Part shown: positions 52,570 to 59,964 of the stretch, in pieces
Numbering within the stretch: position 1 is the stretch's first letter
Layout of the letters: the number at the start of each line of letters is the position of its first letter
Assembly: GCA_963834305.1 (NCBI GenBank)
Contig: CAWIAX010000003.1
Span: 2,046,001-2,110,000 of the forward strand
Length of the DNA stretch: 64,000 bases
Direction: 5' to 3'
Origin: JACCXG01 sp963834305
GTDB lineage: Bacteria > Acidobacteriota > Vicinamibacteria > Vicinamibacterales > 2-12-FULL-66-21
Notes under the pieces: generated by a model
Databases searched by the model: none
What the model saw: the letters and a program-made list of their open reading frames with translations, nothing else
Told to the model about the DNA's origin: nothing
Translations under genes and position numbers: made by a program

Positions 52570-54972
52570 ATGCCAGCCTTCGCCACCGACCTGCGCCTGG
52601 CCGTCCGTGCCCTGCTGAAGCACCGCGGCTTCACGGCGACGGCGCTGCTGACGCTGGCGCTCGGCATCACCTTCTGCACCACCGCCGTGGTGATCATGAA
52701 GGGCTACCTGCTGCGGAATCTGCCGTATCCGGCCGCCGAGCGGCTCTACTCCGTCCGCTACGGCGCCCCGGGCGAGCCGCTGCCGCGCGGCATGGAGGCG
52801 ATCGACTGGGCGTCGGCCGGCGACGTCGTCGAGGCGCCGATCGCCTGGGACCTCGATGCCTTCTACCTGCTGGGCGCTGGCCAGGCAGAGATGGTGCGTG
52901 GCGCCTGGGTGACGCCAGGGTTCATTGATGGGCTCGGCATCCAACCGGCGCTCGGGCGCGGCTTCGAGGCATCGGCGTTCGCCCCCGGCAGCCCGAACGT
53001 CGCGTTGATCAGCCACGCCCTCTGGACGGGCCGCTTTGCCGCCGATCCCCAGATTGTCGGCCGCACCTTTTCCGCCTACGTCAGCGATCGTCCGGACGAA
53101 GCCGAGCGCTTCACCATCGTCGGCGTGCTGCCGGCGGACTTCTGGCACCTCAATGCCTACACGGACATCTTCACGCCGCTGCGCGCGCCGACCTACCCGT
53201 ACATGGTCCGGCTGCGCCCGGGGGTGACGCCGGAGGATGCCGCTTCACGCCTCACCGCGCTGGTGGCCGCCGGCGCCACCGATCTGCCACCGCGCTGGCG
53301 CGCCTCGCTGGTGTCCAGCCACGAGGCCTACGTGCAGGCCGTCCGGCCGATGCTCCGGGCGGTGACCATTGCCGCGGCGGCCGTGCTGCTGGTCGCCTGC
53401 GCCAACGTGGCCGGCCTGCTCCTCGTCCGCGCCGTCCGCCGGCGCAAGGAGATCGCCGTTCGCGCGGCGCTGGGGGCCGGGCGCGGCGCGATCGCGCGCA
53501 TGCTGCTCGCGGAAGGGCTGATCCTCGGCGCCGCGGCTGCGGCGCTCGCCCTGCTGGCAACGGAACTCGCCCTCGGCTGGCTCGGCCCCATGGTGCCGCT
53601 GCACCTCGGACGCCGGGCGCCGGGCGGCGCGGCGGCGTTCGCGGTCGATCCCTTCACGATGGCGTTCGCGGCCGGCCTGGGGCTCGCCACGGCGCTGCTC
53701 TGCACCCTCCTGCCGCTGCTGACCACGCGGCAGCCGGGCCTGCAGGCCGCCTTGCAGAGCGACGGACGCGCCGCCACGGAAGGCCGCCGGAGCCGGCGCC
53801 TGCGCTCGTCCCTGATTGCCCTCGAGATCGCGGCGTCGCTGGCGCTCCTCACCGGCACGTCGCTCATGGTCCGGTCGGTCGTCGGGATGCTGCAGGTGGA
53901 CCTCGGATTCGACGCCCGCCGCGTCATCCTCGCGTCGGTCACGCTGCGCCAGAATCGCTATCCCGACGCGTCCGCGCGGCTGGCGGTGTTCGATCGCCTC
54001 CAGACCAGGCTGTCAGGCATCGCCGGCGTCGAGTCGGTCGGGCTGACGACCGCCTGGCCGGTGCAGCAGCCCCGCCTGCAGCCGCTGGCCGCGGTGACCC
54101 CCTCGGGAACAGCCGCCGCCCGGACCGCGGTGCACGCCGTGGCCGGCGGCTACTTCGCGGCGCTCGAGATTCCGCTCGCGGCCGGCCGCCTCTTCGATCG
54201 CACGGACGTGGGCGGCAGCGAGCCCGTGGCGCTGGTCAGCGAGTCGCTGGCGCGACGCCTGTGGCCTGGCGCGAACGCCATCGGCACCCGGCTGACGGTG
54301 CCGCTCGAACAGGAGCGCGGCGATCCGCTCCCGGTCTCCCGCCGCGTCGTCGGCATCGTCCGGGACGTCCGGCAGGGGCCGGAAGACGAAGATGGCGCGG
54401 ACGTCTACGTGCCGCTGGCGCAGACGCCAGGGCGGTTCGCGTTCGTGCTGATGCGGACCGCGGGGGACCCCGCGGGCTGGCTGGCGCCGCTCAGGTCCGC
54501 GTTCCACGACATCGACCCGGAGATCCCGGTGGCGCGTGCCGCGCCGCTGCAGGACCGCGTGGACGAACTGGTCTCGGGACGGCAGTTCCTCGCGTCGCTC
54601 TTCGCGGCGTTTGCCGCGGTTGCCGCGCTGTTGGCCCTCATCGGCGTATACGGCGTGATCGCTTATGCCGTCCAGCAGCGGACACGTGAGATCGCGGTGC
54701 GCATGGCGCTTGGCGCCGATCCGGCGCGTCTGACCCGCCTCTTCGTGCGCCAGGGCGCGGCGATCCTGGCTGGCGGCCTTGTGATGGGGGTGCTCGGAGC
54801 GCTCGCGGCGGGACGGCTGATTGAAAGCCAGCTGTACGGCGTCACGCCGCGCGATCCGATCGCGCTCGCCGCGGCGGTGGCGGCGTTTGCGGCCGCCGGC
54901 CTGCTCGCGATCTGGTGGCCGTCGCGCCGCGCGGCCGCGACGGATCCGGCGATCGCCCTGCGCGCCGAGTGA
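52570..54972 (+). CDS. ADOP-type permease (duplicated FtsX/MacB-like)
   Basis: An 800-residue protein: helix near residue 22-45 (TATALLTLALGITFCTTAVV), a MacB-like periplasmic domain, three helices at about 255-390 with the FtsX-type segment RRRKEIAVRAALGAGRGAIA, then the same plan again (helix at about 415, second periplasmic domain, three C-terminal helices with TREIAVRMALGADPARLTRL). This duplication is the acidobacterial duplicated orphan permease type, usually found without an ATPase gene beside it, as here. The transported substrate is unknown. TATGAT (52552-52557) lies 12 nt before the ATG. It converges on the next gene with a 37-bp gap. Confidence 0.88.
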   Translation: MPAFATDLRLAVRALLKHRGFTATALLTLALGITFCTTAVVIMKGYLLRNLPYPAAERLYSVRYGAPGEPLPRGMEAIDWASAGDVVEAPIAWDLDAFYLLGAGQAEMVRGAWVTPGFIDGLGIQPALGRGFEASAFAPGSPNVALISHALWTGRFAADPQIVGRTFSAYVSDRPDEAERFTIVGVLPADFWHLNAYTDIFTPLRAPTYPYMVRLRPGVTPEDAASRLTALVAAGATDLPPRWRASLVSSHEAYVQAVRPMLRAVTIAAAAVLLVACANVAGLLLVRAVRRRKEIAVRAALGAGRGAIARMLLAEGLILGAAAAALALLATELALGWLGPMVPLHLGRRAPGGAAAFAVDPFTMAFAAGLGLATALLCTLLPLLTTRQPGLQAALQSDGRAATEGRRSRRLRSSLIALEIAASLALLTGTSLMVRSVVGMLQVDLGFDARRVILASVTLRQNRYPDASARLAVFDRLQTRLSGIAGVESVGLTTAWPVQQPRLQPLAAVTPSGTAAARTAVHAVAGGYFAALEIPLAAGRLFDRTDVGGSEPVALVSESLARRLWPGANAIGTRLTVPLEQERGDPLPVSRRVVGIVRDVRQGPEDEDGADVYVPLAQTPGRFAFVLMRTAGDPAGWLAPLRSAFHDIDPEIPVARAAPLQDRVDELVSGRQFLASLFAAFAAVAALLALIGVYGVIAYAVQQRTREIAVRMALGADPARLTRLFVRQGAAILAGGLVMGVLGALAAGRLIESQLYGVTPRDPIALAAAVAAFAAAGLLAIWWPSRRAAATDPAIALRAE

Positions 54973-55009
54973 GCCAGGCCGACCGTCACGCGACGCCGCC
55001 GGCGACCGG

Positions 55010-56032
55010 CTATTGCCTCGCCGCGAGGATGCTGGCCAGCTCTTCGTATTGATCCGTGGCGATGAACTCGACGCCGGCCGACACCGCCGCCCGCATCCGT
55101 TCGCGGACCGCCGGCAGCGAGCCGAAGTTGTAGCTTTCCGTCCAGCCGAGTCCGGCACCAGGGGCATGGCCGTTCAGCGTGTAGAAACGCACCCACAGCC
55201 CGCGCTCGTGTGCCCGCGACACGATCGCCCGTAGCCGCTCCTGGTCCGCCGCCGTCCAGTCGCCAGCCTTCGCCTGGCCGCCGCGCTCGACGACGGCCCA
55301 GGAGAAGTTCACCCACCGACGGTAGTTGGTTGCCCGTCCTGGAATGAGGACCTCTGGTGACGCCTGGAAGGCAGCCTCGGCACGCGCTTCACCAGTCTTT
55401 GCGGCCGGGAAGGTGGCGGGCGGCACGGTGCCGAAGATCCGGAGCTGCTCGCCGACCGGCACCTGCTCGTGGAAAATCGCCGCCTGGCCGTCGCCGTTCT
55501 CGGTCAGCACCAGCAGGGGCCCGTAGCTGAACGGCATGACCCGGTCGCCCATGGTGCGCTCGGCAGTCGTCAGCCACGCCTGGTGCCGGCCGAGCAGCTC
55601 CCAGATCGCCTGGTGATGCGCCGGCTCGTTCGTCTTGAAATCGAGGTGGAGCACCAGCACCGGCCAGGTCTCGCGGCGGTTCTCGGCCAGCGCCCGCTCC
55701 ATCAGCGGCCGCACGCGGTCGAAGAAATGCGCCTCGAGCGCGGGTTCGTTGCCGTCAGGCTTGGCTTCGTGCGACACCACCGGCCGTCCCCGGCCGGTCG
55801 CCGGATCCACCGCCCACGCCACGTCCTGTTCGATCGCCAGGTGCCTCGCGCCGGTGGCCAGCGCCCTGTCGATCCGGTCGGCGTATTGCCCCTTCTCGAC
55901 GTAGCAGTTGTGCGCGTGCAGCCAGACGCGTGCGCCCGGCTGCAGGCGATCGTCCGGCGGGAGGGAGACCTGCCCATACGCGGCGATCGTGGCAAGACCA
56001 AGGACTGTGACGGCAATCAGGACTGAGCGCAT
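55010..56032 (-). CDS. Secreted PLC-like phosphodiesterase (GDPD/PI-PLC fold)
   Basis: A 340-residue protein with a signal peptide (ending AAYGQV). The TIM-barrel start is recognisable: VWLHAHNCYVEKGQYADRID (catalytic His region), GARHLAIEQDVAW (metal-binding Glu), PVLVLHLDFKTNEPAH, and a late LWVRFYTLNGH strand. It should hydrolyse a phosphodiester such as a glycerophosphodiester or phosphoinositide in the periplasm; substrate not decided. A short GCAGCC/GGCTGC hairpin lies in the gap upstream (56069-56083). Confidence 0.75.
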   Translation of the reverse strand: MRSVLIAVTVLGLATIAAYGQVSLPPDDRLQPGARVWLHAHNCYVEKGQYADRIDRALATGARHLAIEQDVAWAVDPATGRGRPVVSHEAKPDGNEPALEAHFFDRVRPLMERALAENRRETWPVLVLHLDFKTNEPAHHQAIWELLGRHQAWLTTAERTMGDRVMPFSYGPLLVLTENGDGQAAIFHEQVPVGEQLRIFGTVPPATFPAAKTGEARAEAAFQASPEVLIPGRATNYRRWVNFSWAVVERGGQAKAGDWTAADQERLRAIVSRAHERGLWVRFYTLNGHAPGAGLGWTESYNFGSLPAVRERMRAAVSAGVEFIATDQYEELASILAARQ

Positions 56033-56108
56033 AGGTGTAACGGCGTCGGGCAGACTATCACGCCTCCCGCAGCCGGGGGCTGCCGGACGGTGGCGGGTAT
56101 CGGCGGCG

Positions 56109-57044
56109 CTACCGGTCGCGGCTCACGTCAGCGGCCTCGGTTTCCCCCTCCAGCACGCCGTAGGTCCGCAGGAAGGTCCGCACGGCTCCGGAAATCTCTT
56201 CACCCTCGACGTCCGCCGCGGTGAGGTGTCCGCCCCGGACCTCGGCAAACGTCTTCGCGCCCGCCGCGGCGTCGAACAGCTTCTTCCCCTCCTCGAACGG
56301 AATCACATCGTCGCTCCGGCTGTGGAGGACGAGGACGGGCGCCGCTACCTGCGCAATCTTCCGGACGGAGTCGAACGGATCCCGCATCAGCAGGCGGACA
56401 GGGAAGAACGGGTAGCGCTGCTGGCCGAGGTCGGCGAGCGACGAGGGGGCGCCTTCCACGATCACCGCCGCCGCCGGCAGCGCCGACCCGAGGTCGATGG
56501 CGAGCGCCGAGCCGAGCGACCACCCGTAGATGACGAGGCGCGCCGGCTCGATGCGCTGCGTCAGGTGGAGATAGTCGTAGGCCGCCCTGGCGTCGGCGGC
56601 GAGCGAGTCGCCATCCGGCACCCCCGCGAGCCCGCCGAATCCGCGGTACTCCGGCGCGATCACGTTCAAGCCGAGATCCCGGAGCAGCCGGTAATGCGAG
56701 AGATTGACCGGCGAGGCCACGGTGGACGGGCTGCCGTGGAAGTAGAGCACCCACGGCCCGCCGGGCTCGCCATTCCGCGGCATCACCCACGCGAACTGGC
56801 GCTCGCCGTCTGCGCGCGGGAGGTCCACCGGCTGCCACGGGGCCGGCGGACGGCCGTCGCCGAGCCCGGCCACGGCCCCGAAGACGAGCCGGGTTTCCTG
56901 ACTCATAAGCCAGAGCACCGCGGCGGCGTAGCCGGCGACCGCGAGCCAGATGAGCAGCAGCAGCACACGCAGCGGCCTGATCTGCCGTCGTGGTCTCGCG
57001 CGCCGTTCCGGGCCGGTGTATTTGGGGGTGGAGAGGGGGAGCAA
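56109..57044 (-). CDS. Membrane-anchored alpha/beta hydrolase (ABHD13/BEM46-like)
   Basis: A 311-residue protein with one N-terminal helix (about 25-47: LLLLIWLAVAGYAAAVLWLM), then an alpha/beta hydrolase domain: WVLYFHGSPS (oxyanion strand), nucleophile Ser in IYGWSLGSALA, Asp in LHSRSDDVIPFEEG and His in VRGGHLTAAD. Likely a serine esterase facing the periplasm. The TTG at 57044 is chosen because a TATAAT lies exactly 6 nt upstream and no Shine-Dalgarno site or ATG is near. Confidence 0.85.
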   Translation of the reverse strand: MLPLSTPKYTGPERRARPRRQIRPLRVLLLLIWLAVAGYAAAVLWLMSQETRLVFGAVAGLGDGRPPAPWQPVDLPRADGERQFAWVMPRNGEPGGPWVLYFHGSPSTVASPVNLSHYRLLRDLGLNVIAPEYRGFGGLAGVPDGDSLAADARAAYDYLHLTQRIEPARLVIYGWSLGSALAIDLGSALPAAAVIVEGAPSSLADLGQQRYPFFPVRLLMRDPFDSVRKIAQVAAPVLVLHSRSDDVIPFEEGKKLFDAAAGAKTFAEVRGGHLTAADVEGEEISGAVRTFLRTYGVLEGETEAADVSRDR

Positions 57045-57050
57045 GAGATC

Positions 57051-57056
57051 ATTATA
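57051..57056 (-). promoter_or_regulatory. -10 hexamer TATAAT, 6 nt before a TTG start
   Basis: A perfect TATAAT on the minus strand, 6 nt before the TTG at 57044. A TTGCAC 15 nt upstream may serve as -35; it lies inside the heptad repeat array, so the repeats are part of this promoter region. Confidence 0.6.
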
Positions 57057-57057
57057 G

Positions 57058-57106
57058 GTTCAGGGTTCAGGGTGCAAGGTTCAGGGTTCGGGGTTCAGGG
57101 TTCAGG
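57058..57106. repeat. Heptanucleotide array, unit GGTTCAG (7 units)
   Basis: Seven units: GGTTCAG, GGTTCAG, GGTGCAA, GGTTCAG, GGTTCGG, GGTTCAG, GGTTCAG. The same unit in inverse orientation (CCCTGAA/CCTTGCA) makes up the array at 59780-59842. Confidence 0.9.
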
Positions 57107-57114
57107 CAGGAGGC

Positions 57115-57390
57115 ATGGTGACGATTGGCATCGTGGGCGCGGGGATGATTGGGGCTGCGGCGGCTCGGGTGTTTGCGGCGGCGGGGCACGAGGTTGCGCT
57201 CAGCAACTCGCGCGGGCCGGACTCGCTTGCTGATGTGGTGGCCTCGATAGGGGCGCGGGCGCGGGCGCTCTCGGTGGACGAGGCGGCGCGGTTCGGGGAC
57301 GTGGTGCTGCTGGCGGAGCTCTCGACGTCGGAGTTGACCGTTGGCAGCTGGGCGGAAGTTGGGCGTTGGCAGTTGGGCGTTGGGAATTGA
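57115..57390 (+). pseudogene. Truncated F420/NADP oxidoreductase-like gene (N-terminal Rossmann part only)
   Basis: The frame starts MVTIGIVGAGMIGAAAARVF, a clear GxGxxG dinucleotide-binding start, goes on with GHEVALSNSRGPDSL and ends its recognisable part at GDVVLLAELSTSE, as in NADPH-dependent F420 reductase-like proteins of about 200 residues. After about 57330 the frame runs into TTGGGCG-type heptads (translated as WAEVGRWQLGVGN) and stops at 57390. Only about 70 residues of the family remain. GGAGG sits one base before the ATG. The 3' two-thirds appear to be lost and replaced by repeats; probably non-functional. Confidence 0.7.
57331..57386. repeat. Heptanucleotide array, unit TTGGGCG / TTGGCAG
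   Basis: Units TTGACCG, TTGGCAG, CTGGGCG, a GAAG interruption, then TTGGGCG, TTGGCAG, TTGGGCG, TTGGGAA. It overlaps the end of the truncated gene. The same unit occurs at 58223-58257 and, in the form TTGGGAC/TTGGGAT, at 58098-58125. Confidence 0.88.
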
Positions 57391-57690
57391 TCTGAAGGTT
57401 CCTTGAGCGGCGCTCGTTGGCGGCCGAGCCACATCGCCCTGCCGCGCCTCGGCCCACGCGCGGAAAAATGCGCCTCCGGCGAGGGCGCTGACGATGCCCG
57501 CTCCGGCTGGGGTGATCCGGGAGCCGGTGCGCAATCAGTTGGGCGGCAGGGTGGCCCGGGCGTCAGTGCCGAATGGGCGCCTGCGCGGCCGGCGCGCCTG
57601 CGGCGCATTGTTCAGACTGCCGCTGTCGCGCTAGCCGCACTGCGTCGGCAGGCCGACATGGCTCGTCCGCCACGCGCCGCCGGTGATTTC

Positions 57691-57976
57691 GTCGCCCAGG
57701 GGAGCCGTGCCCGTGCTGACCGGCCGGCGGACCTTGGAGCGAGGCGAACGCCGCGCAGCCGGAACGCGGCCGGAGCGATTCCTCGCGGCGAGTCCGGTCC
57801 GCGTGATCCGCGTGGTTCGAATCACCACCGGCGCATCGGTGCGCCTGGCGGACGTCGTCCTGGCTATTCCTACTCGCCGCGGCGTCGAGCGTAGCGAGAG
57901 CATGAGCGCAGGCTGCGTTCCCGCCTCGCGGAAGCGGGCCCCGGACGGCAGGACCGGCACGGCTCCATCGGGCGAC
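57691..57976. repeat. 21-bp inverted repeat pair, 18 of 21 matching
   Basis: The left arm 57691-57711 (GTCGCCC-AGG-GGAGCCGTGCC) matches the reverse complement of the right arm 57956-57976 (GTCGCCC-GAT-GGAGCCGTGCC). The arms are 244 bp apart. They could be ends of a small mobile element remnant, but no flanking duplication or transposase was seen. Confidence 0.5.
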
Positions 57977-58097
57977 GTCAGTGACGAATCCGACTGCGCG
58001 GCGATGCGATGAACCCAACGTGCAAGGCTGCGTGGCGCCACGTCTAGCAAGCACACCAGGCCGCAGTTGTCGGGCGTGCGGCTGGTGAAGGCCAGAG

Positions 58098-58125
58098 TTG
58101 GCACTTGGGACTTGGGATTTGGTCT
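58098..58125. repeat. Heptanucleotide array, unit TTGGGAC / TTGGGAT
   Basis: TTGGCAC, TTGGGAC, TTGGGAT, TTGGTCT; the last unit runs into a TTTGGT-CTA-ACCAAA palindrome. Confidence 0.8.
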
Positions 58126-58222
58126 AACCAAATCTGACATGCCGCCGGCTGAAAATCTGACAGTTCGGCGGGGGACAAGCCTCAGTTCGTCGCCGCCTCG
58201 AGCGGTCTCCGTGCCGGCGCGA

Positions 58223-58257
58223 TTGGGCGTTGGGATTTGGCAGTTGGGCGTTGGGGC
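58223..58257. repeat. Heptanucleotide array, unit TTGGGCG
   Basis: TTGGGCG, TTGGGAT, TTGGCAG, TTGGGCG, TTGGGGC; directly before the 3' end of the M24 peptidase gene (minus strand). Confidence 0.85.
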
Positions 58258-58281
58258 TGGGGCAGTCGGGCGATGTGACAG

Positions 58282-59751
58282 TCAGCGCGACGGCACCAGG
58301 AACAGCGCATCCTGCCGCTTGAAGGCCCACCGGACGGTGCCGTCCGCATCGATCACCGCGTCCTCTTCCTGCGCCATCCTGACCGGCTGGTTGTCCCATT
58401 CGGCAACCGGGGTCGTCGCCTGGAGCTCGATGGAATACCACATGCTCGGGATGATGGCCGCGTCTCCTCGCCCCACGACGCCGTCCTGGTAGTCCCAGAG
58501 GCCGATGAGCGGCCCGGCGCCGTGCCCGTGCAGGCCGATGGGATGCGAATAGATCGTCCCGTTGATGTCCCGGGCGCGCATGCGTGCCCGGGAGGCGGCG
58601 AGCACCTCGTTCCCGGTGCGGCCCGGCTTGATCTCGCTCAGCACGATGTCCTGCAGCGCGTTGGCGTGCGCGAGCGCGCGGCGCAGCCCCGCCGGCGCCG
58701 CCGTTTCGCCAGGGCGGAGCACGTAGGCGTTGTGCTGGGTGTCGGTGTTGAGGCGGGCGGCGGTGATGCCCACGTCGCAGTGCAGCAGGTCACCGGGCTG
58801 GATGACGGGATCAGGTCCCAGCTCCTCGGCGGTGGCCCCTGTCCGCTGCACGGACACGCTCGGCTGGAACCACGTCTCGAGGCCGAGGTCGCTGACGCGC
58901 TGCCGCCACCACCACACCAGATCGCTCGTCCGGGTCTGACCGGGCGCAATCACGGCCGACGAGAACATCGTCTGCGTCATCGACCAGACGAGCTCCTGCA
59001 TCTGGCGGAAGAACGCCGCTTCCTCGGGCAGCCGGACGGCGATGAGCTCGAGCGGCAGCCCCTCGGCGTCGCGGAACCGCGACACCCACCGCTCGCCGAG
59101 CGCCGCGGTCATGCCTTTCAGCTCTCCGCTCGACAGCCCGTCGGAGAAGGCAAACACCGTCGAGCGGTTGATGCCGATGACCTGCGGGGTGCGCTCCTCG
59201 ACGACCGTCCGGAGCAGCTGCCACTGCTCGTCGCCCCAGAGCTCCGCCTGCGGGCCGCGGCCGACGTTCGCCGCGGCGGTGCTCGCCGACCGGCGCGCGT
59301 CGAACACGCCGCCCTGCGAGGTGCCGCCGAGGGCGATGCGCTGCACGCATTCCGGCGCGGGCGGCCGGCCGGCCGCGGCGCAGGTGTCGAAGAAGACGTA
59401 GATGGTCCGGCGCCGGGCGGCAAACGTCTCGGGCGCGGTGATCGCCTTGAAGATCGGGTCCTCGACGTACTCGCGCATCGGCACGACCCACATGTCGATG
59501 CCATGCTTGCGCATCAGCGCCGGCAGGAAGGTGTCGAGCCGCTTCCGCAGCCACTGCTGCTGCATCGCGGCCTGCTCCCGGAGCGTCCCGAATGGCCGGT
59601 CGCGACGCTCGGCTGTGGCAGGTGCCGGCGGCCGCGCCGATTGCTCCGCTGCAATGGCCGGTGCCTGCGCCGCGGCCGTCCCGGCCGCGAACGGCGCGAT
59701 GGCAGCCAGCATCGCCGTCAGCCCGATAAGCGCCCGTGTCCACACGCTCAC
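58282..59751 (-). CDS. Secreted M24-family metallopeptidase (Xaa-Pro aminopeptidase-like)
   Basis: About 489 residues with a signal peptide (ending GTAAAQA). The C-terminal pita-bread domain has the metal ligands in order: LHCDVGITAARLNTDTQHNA (two Asp), HPIGLHGHGAGP (His) and later Glu residues near EDAVIDADG. The N-terminal domain is the usual creatinase-like one. It should cut peptides near proline, or related bonds, outside the cytoplasm. GTG 59751 is chosen: GGAGG lies about 7 nt upstream and the signal peptide starts there. The open frame further upstream is heptad repeat read as GFRVQGSGF-like protein and is not coding. Confidence 0.87.
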   Translation of the reverse strand: MSVWTRALIGLTAMLAAIAPFAAGTAAAQAPAIAAEQSARPPAPATAERRDRPFGTLREQAAMQQQWLRKRLDTFLPALMRKHGIDMWVVPMREYVEDPIFKAITAPETFAARRRTIYVFFDTCAAAGRPPAPECVQRIALGGTSQGGVFDARRSASTAAANVGRGPQAELWGDEQWQLLRTVVEERTPQVIGINRSTVFAFSDGLSSGELKGMTAALGERWVSRFRDAEGLPLELIAVRLPEEAAFFRQMQELVWSMTQTMFSSAVIAPGQTRTSDLVWWWRQRVSDLGLETWFQPSVSVQRTGATAEELGPDPVIQPGDLLHCDVGITAARLNTDTQHNAYVLRPGETAAPAGLRRALAHANALQDIVLSEIKPGRTGNEVLAASRARMRARDINGTIYSHPIGLHGHGAGPLIGLWDYQDGVVGRGDAAIIPSMWYSIELQATTPVAEWDNQPVRMAQEEDAVIDADGTVRWAFKRQDALFLVPSR

Positions 59752-59779
59752 ACGCCTCCCTCCTGATTCCCGGCCCGAT

Positions 59780-59842
59780 CCCTGAACCCTGAACCTCGAA
59801 CCTTGCACCGTGAACCCTGAACCTTGCACCCTGAACCCTGCA
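59780..59842. repeat. Heptanucleotide array, unit CCCTGAA / CCTTGCA (9 units)
   Basis: Nine units: CCCTGAA twice, CCTCGAA, CCTTGCA, CCGTGAA, CCCTGAA, CCTTGCA, CCCTGAA, CCCTGCA. This is the reverse complement of the array at 57058-57106. It lies just upstream of the M24 peptidase gene. Confidence 0.9.
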
Positions 59843-59951
59843 CCGGAAGTCCGCGCCGGCCGCCCGGCAACCCGGCCCCGCATCGCGCGGCGGCGGGAAG
59901 GCGGAAATCACCGGTCAGTCTACCCTGATGGCCCGCGGCCCGAGGAGCAGG

Positions 59952-59957
59952 TAGACT
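59952..59957 (+). promoter_or_regulatory. -10 hexamer TAGACT, 7 nt before a start codon
   Basis: TAGACT, 7 nt, then GTG at 59965; no Shine-Dalgarno site. Confidence 0.45.
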
Positions 59958-59964
59958 ACCGGCC

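Larger units (their letters stand above)
57391..58281. other. About 0.9 kb without a recognisable gene
   Basis: Several frames are open here on both strands, as expected at this GC content, but none gives a protein-like sequence (Arg/Pro/Ala-rich, no motif, no start signals). The stretch holds two heptad arrays, an inverted repeat (57691-57976), a GGCGCA/TGCGCC palindrome at 57830-57845 and a TTTGGT/ACCAAA palindrome at 58116-58130. It looks like decayed or accessory DNA. Confidence 0.6.

Noticed and set aside
57067..57608. Small minus-strand proteins across the heptad region
   Set aside because: Frames run through the repeats and have no motif or start signal; treated as non-coding.
57811..57828. 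A tRNA T-arm-like GGTTCGAATC
   Set aside because: The stem around it does not place TTCGAAT in a proper 7-nt T-loop, and no acceptor, D or anticodon arms were found on either strand.
57058..59842. CRISPR array
   Set aside because: The repeats are 7-bp tandem units without spacers, and no cas gene is present.
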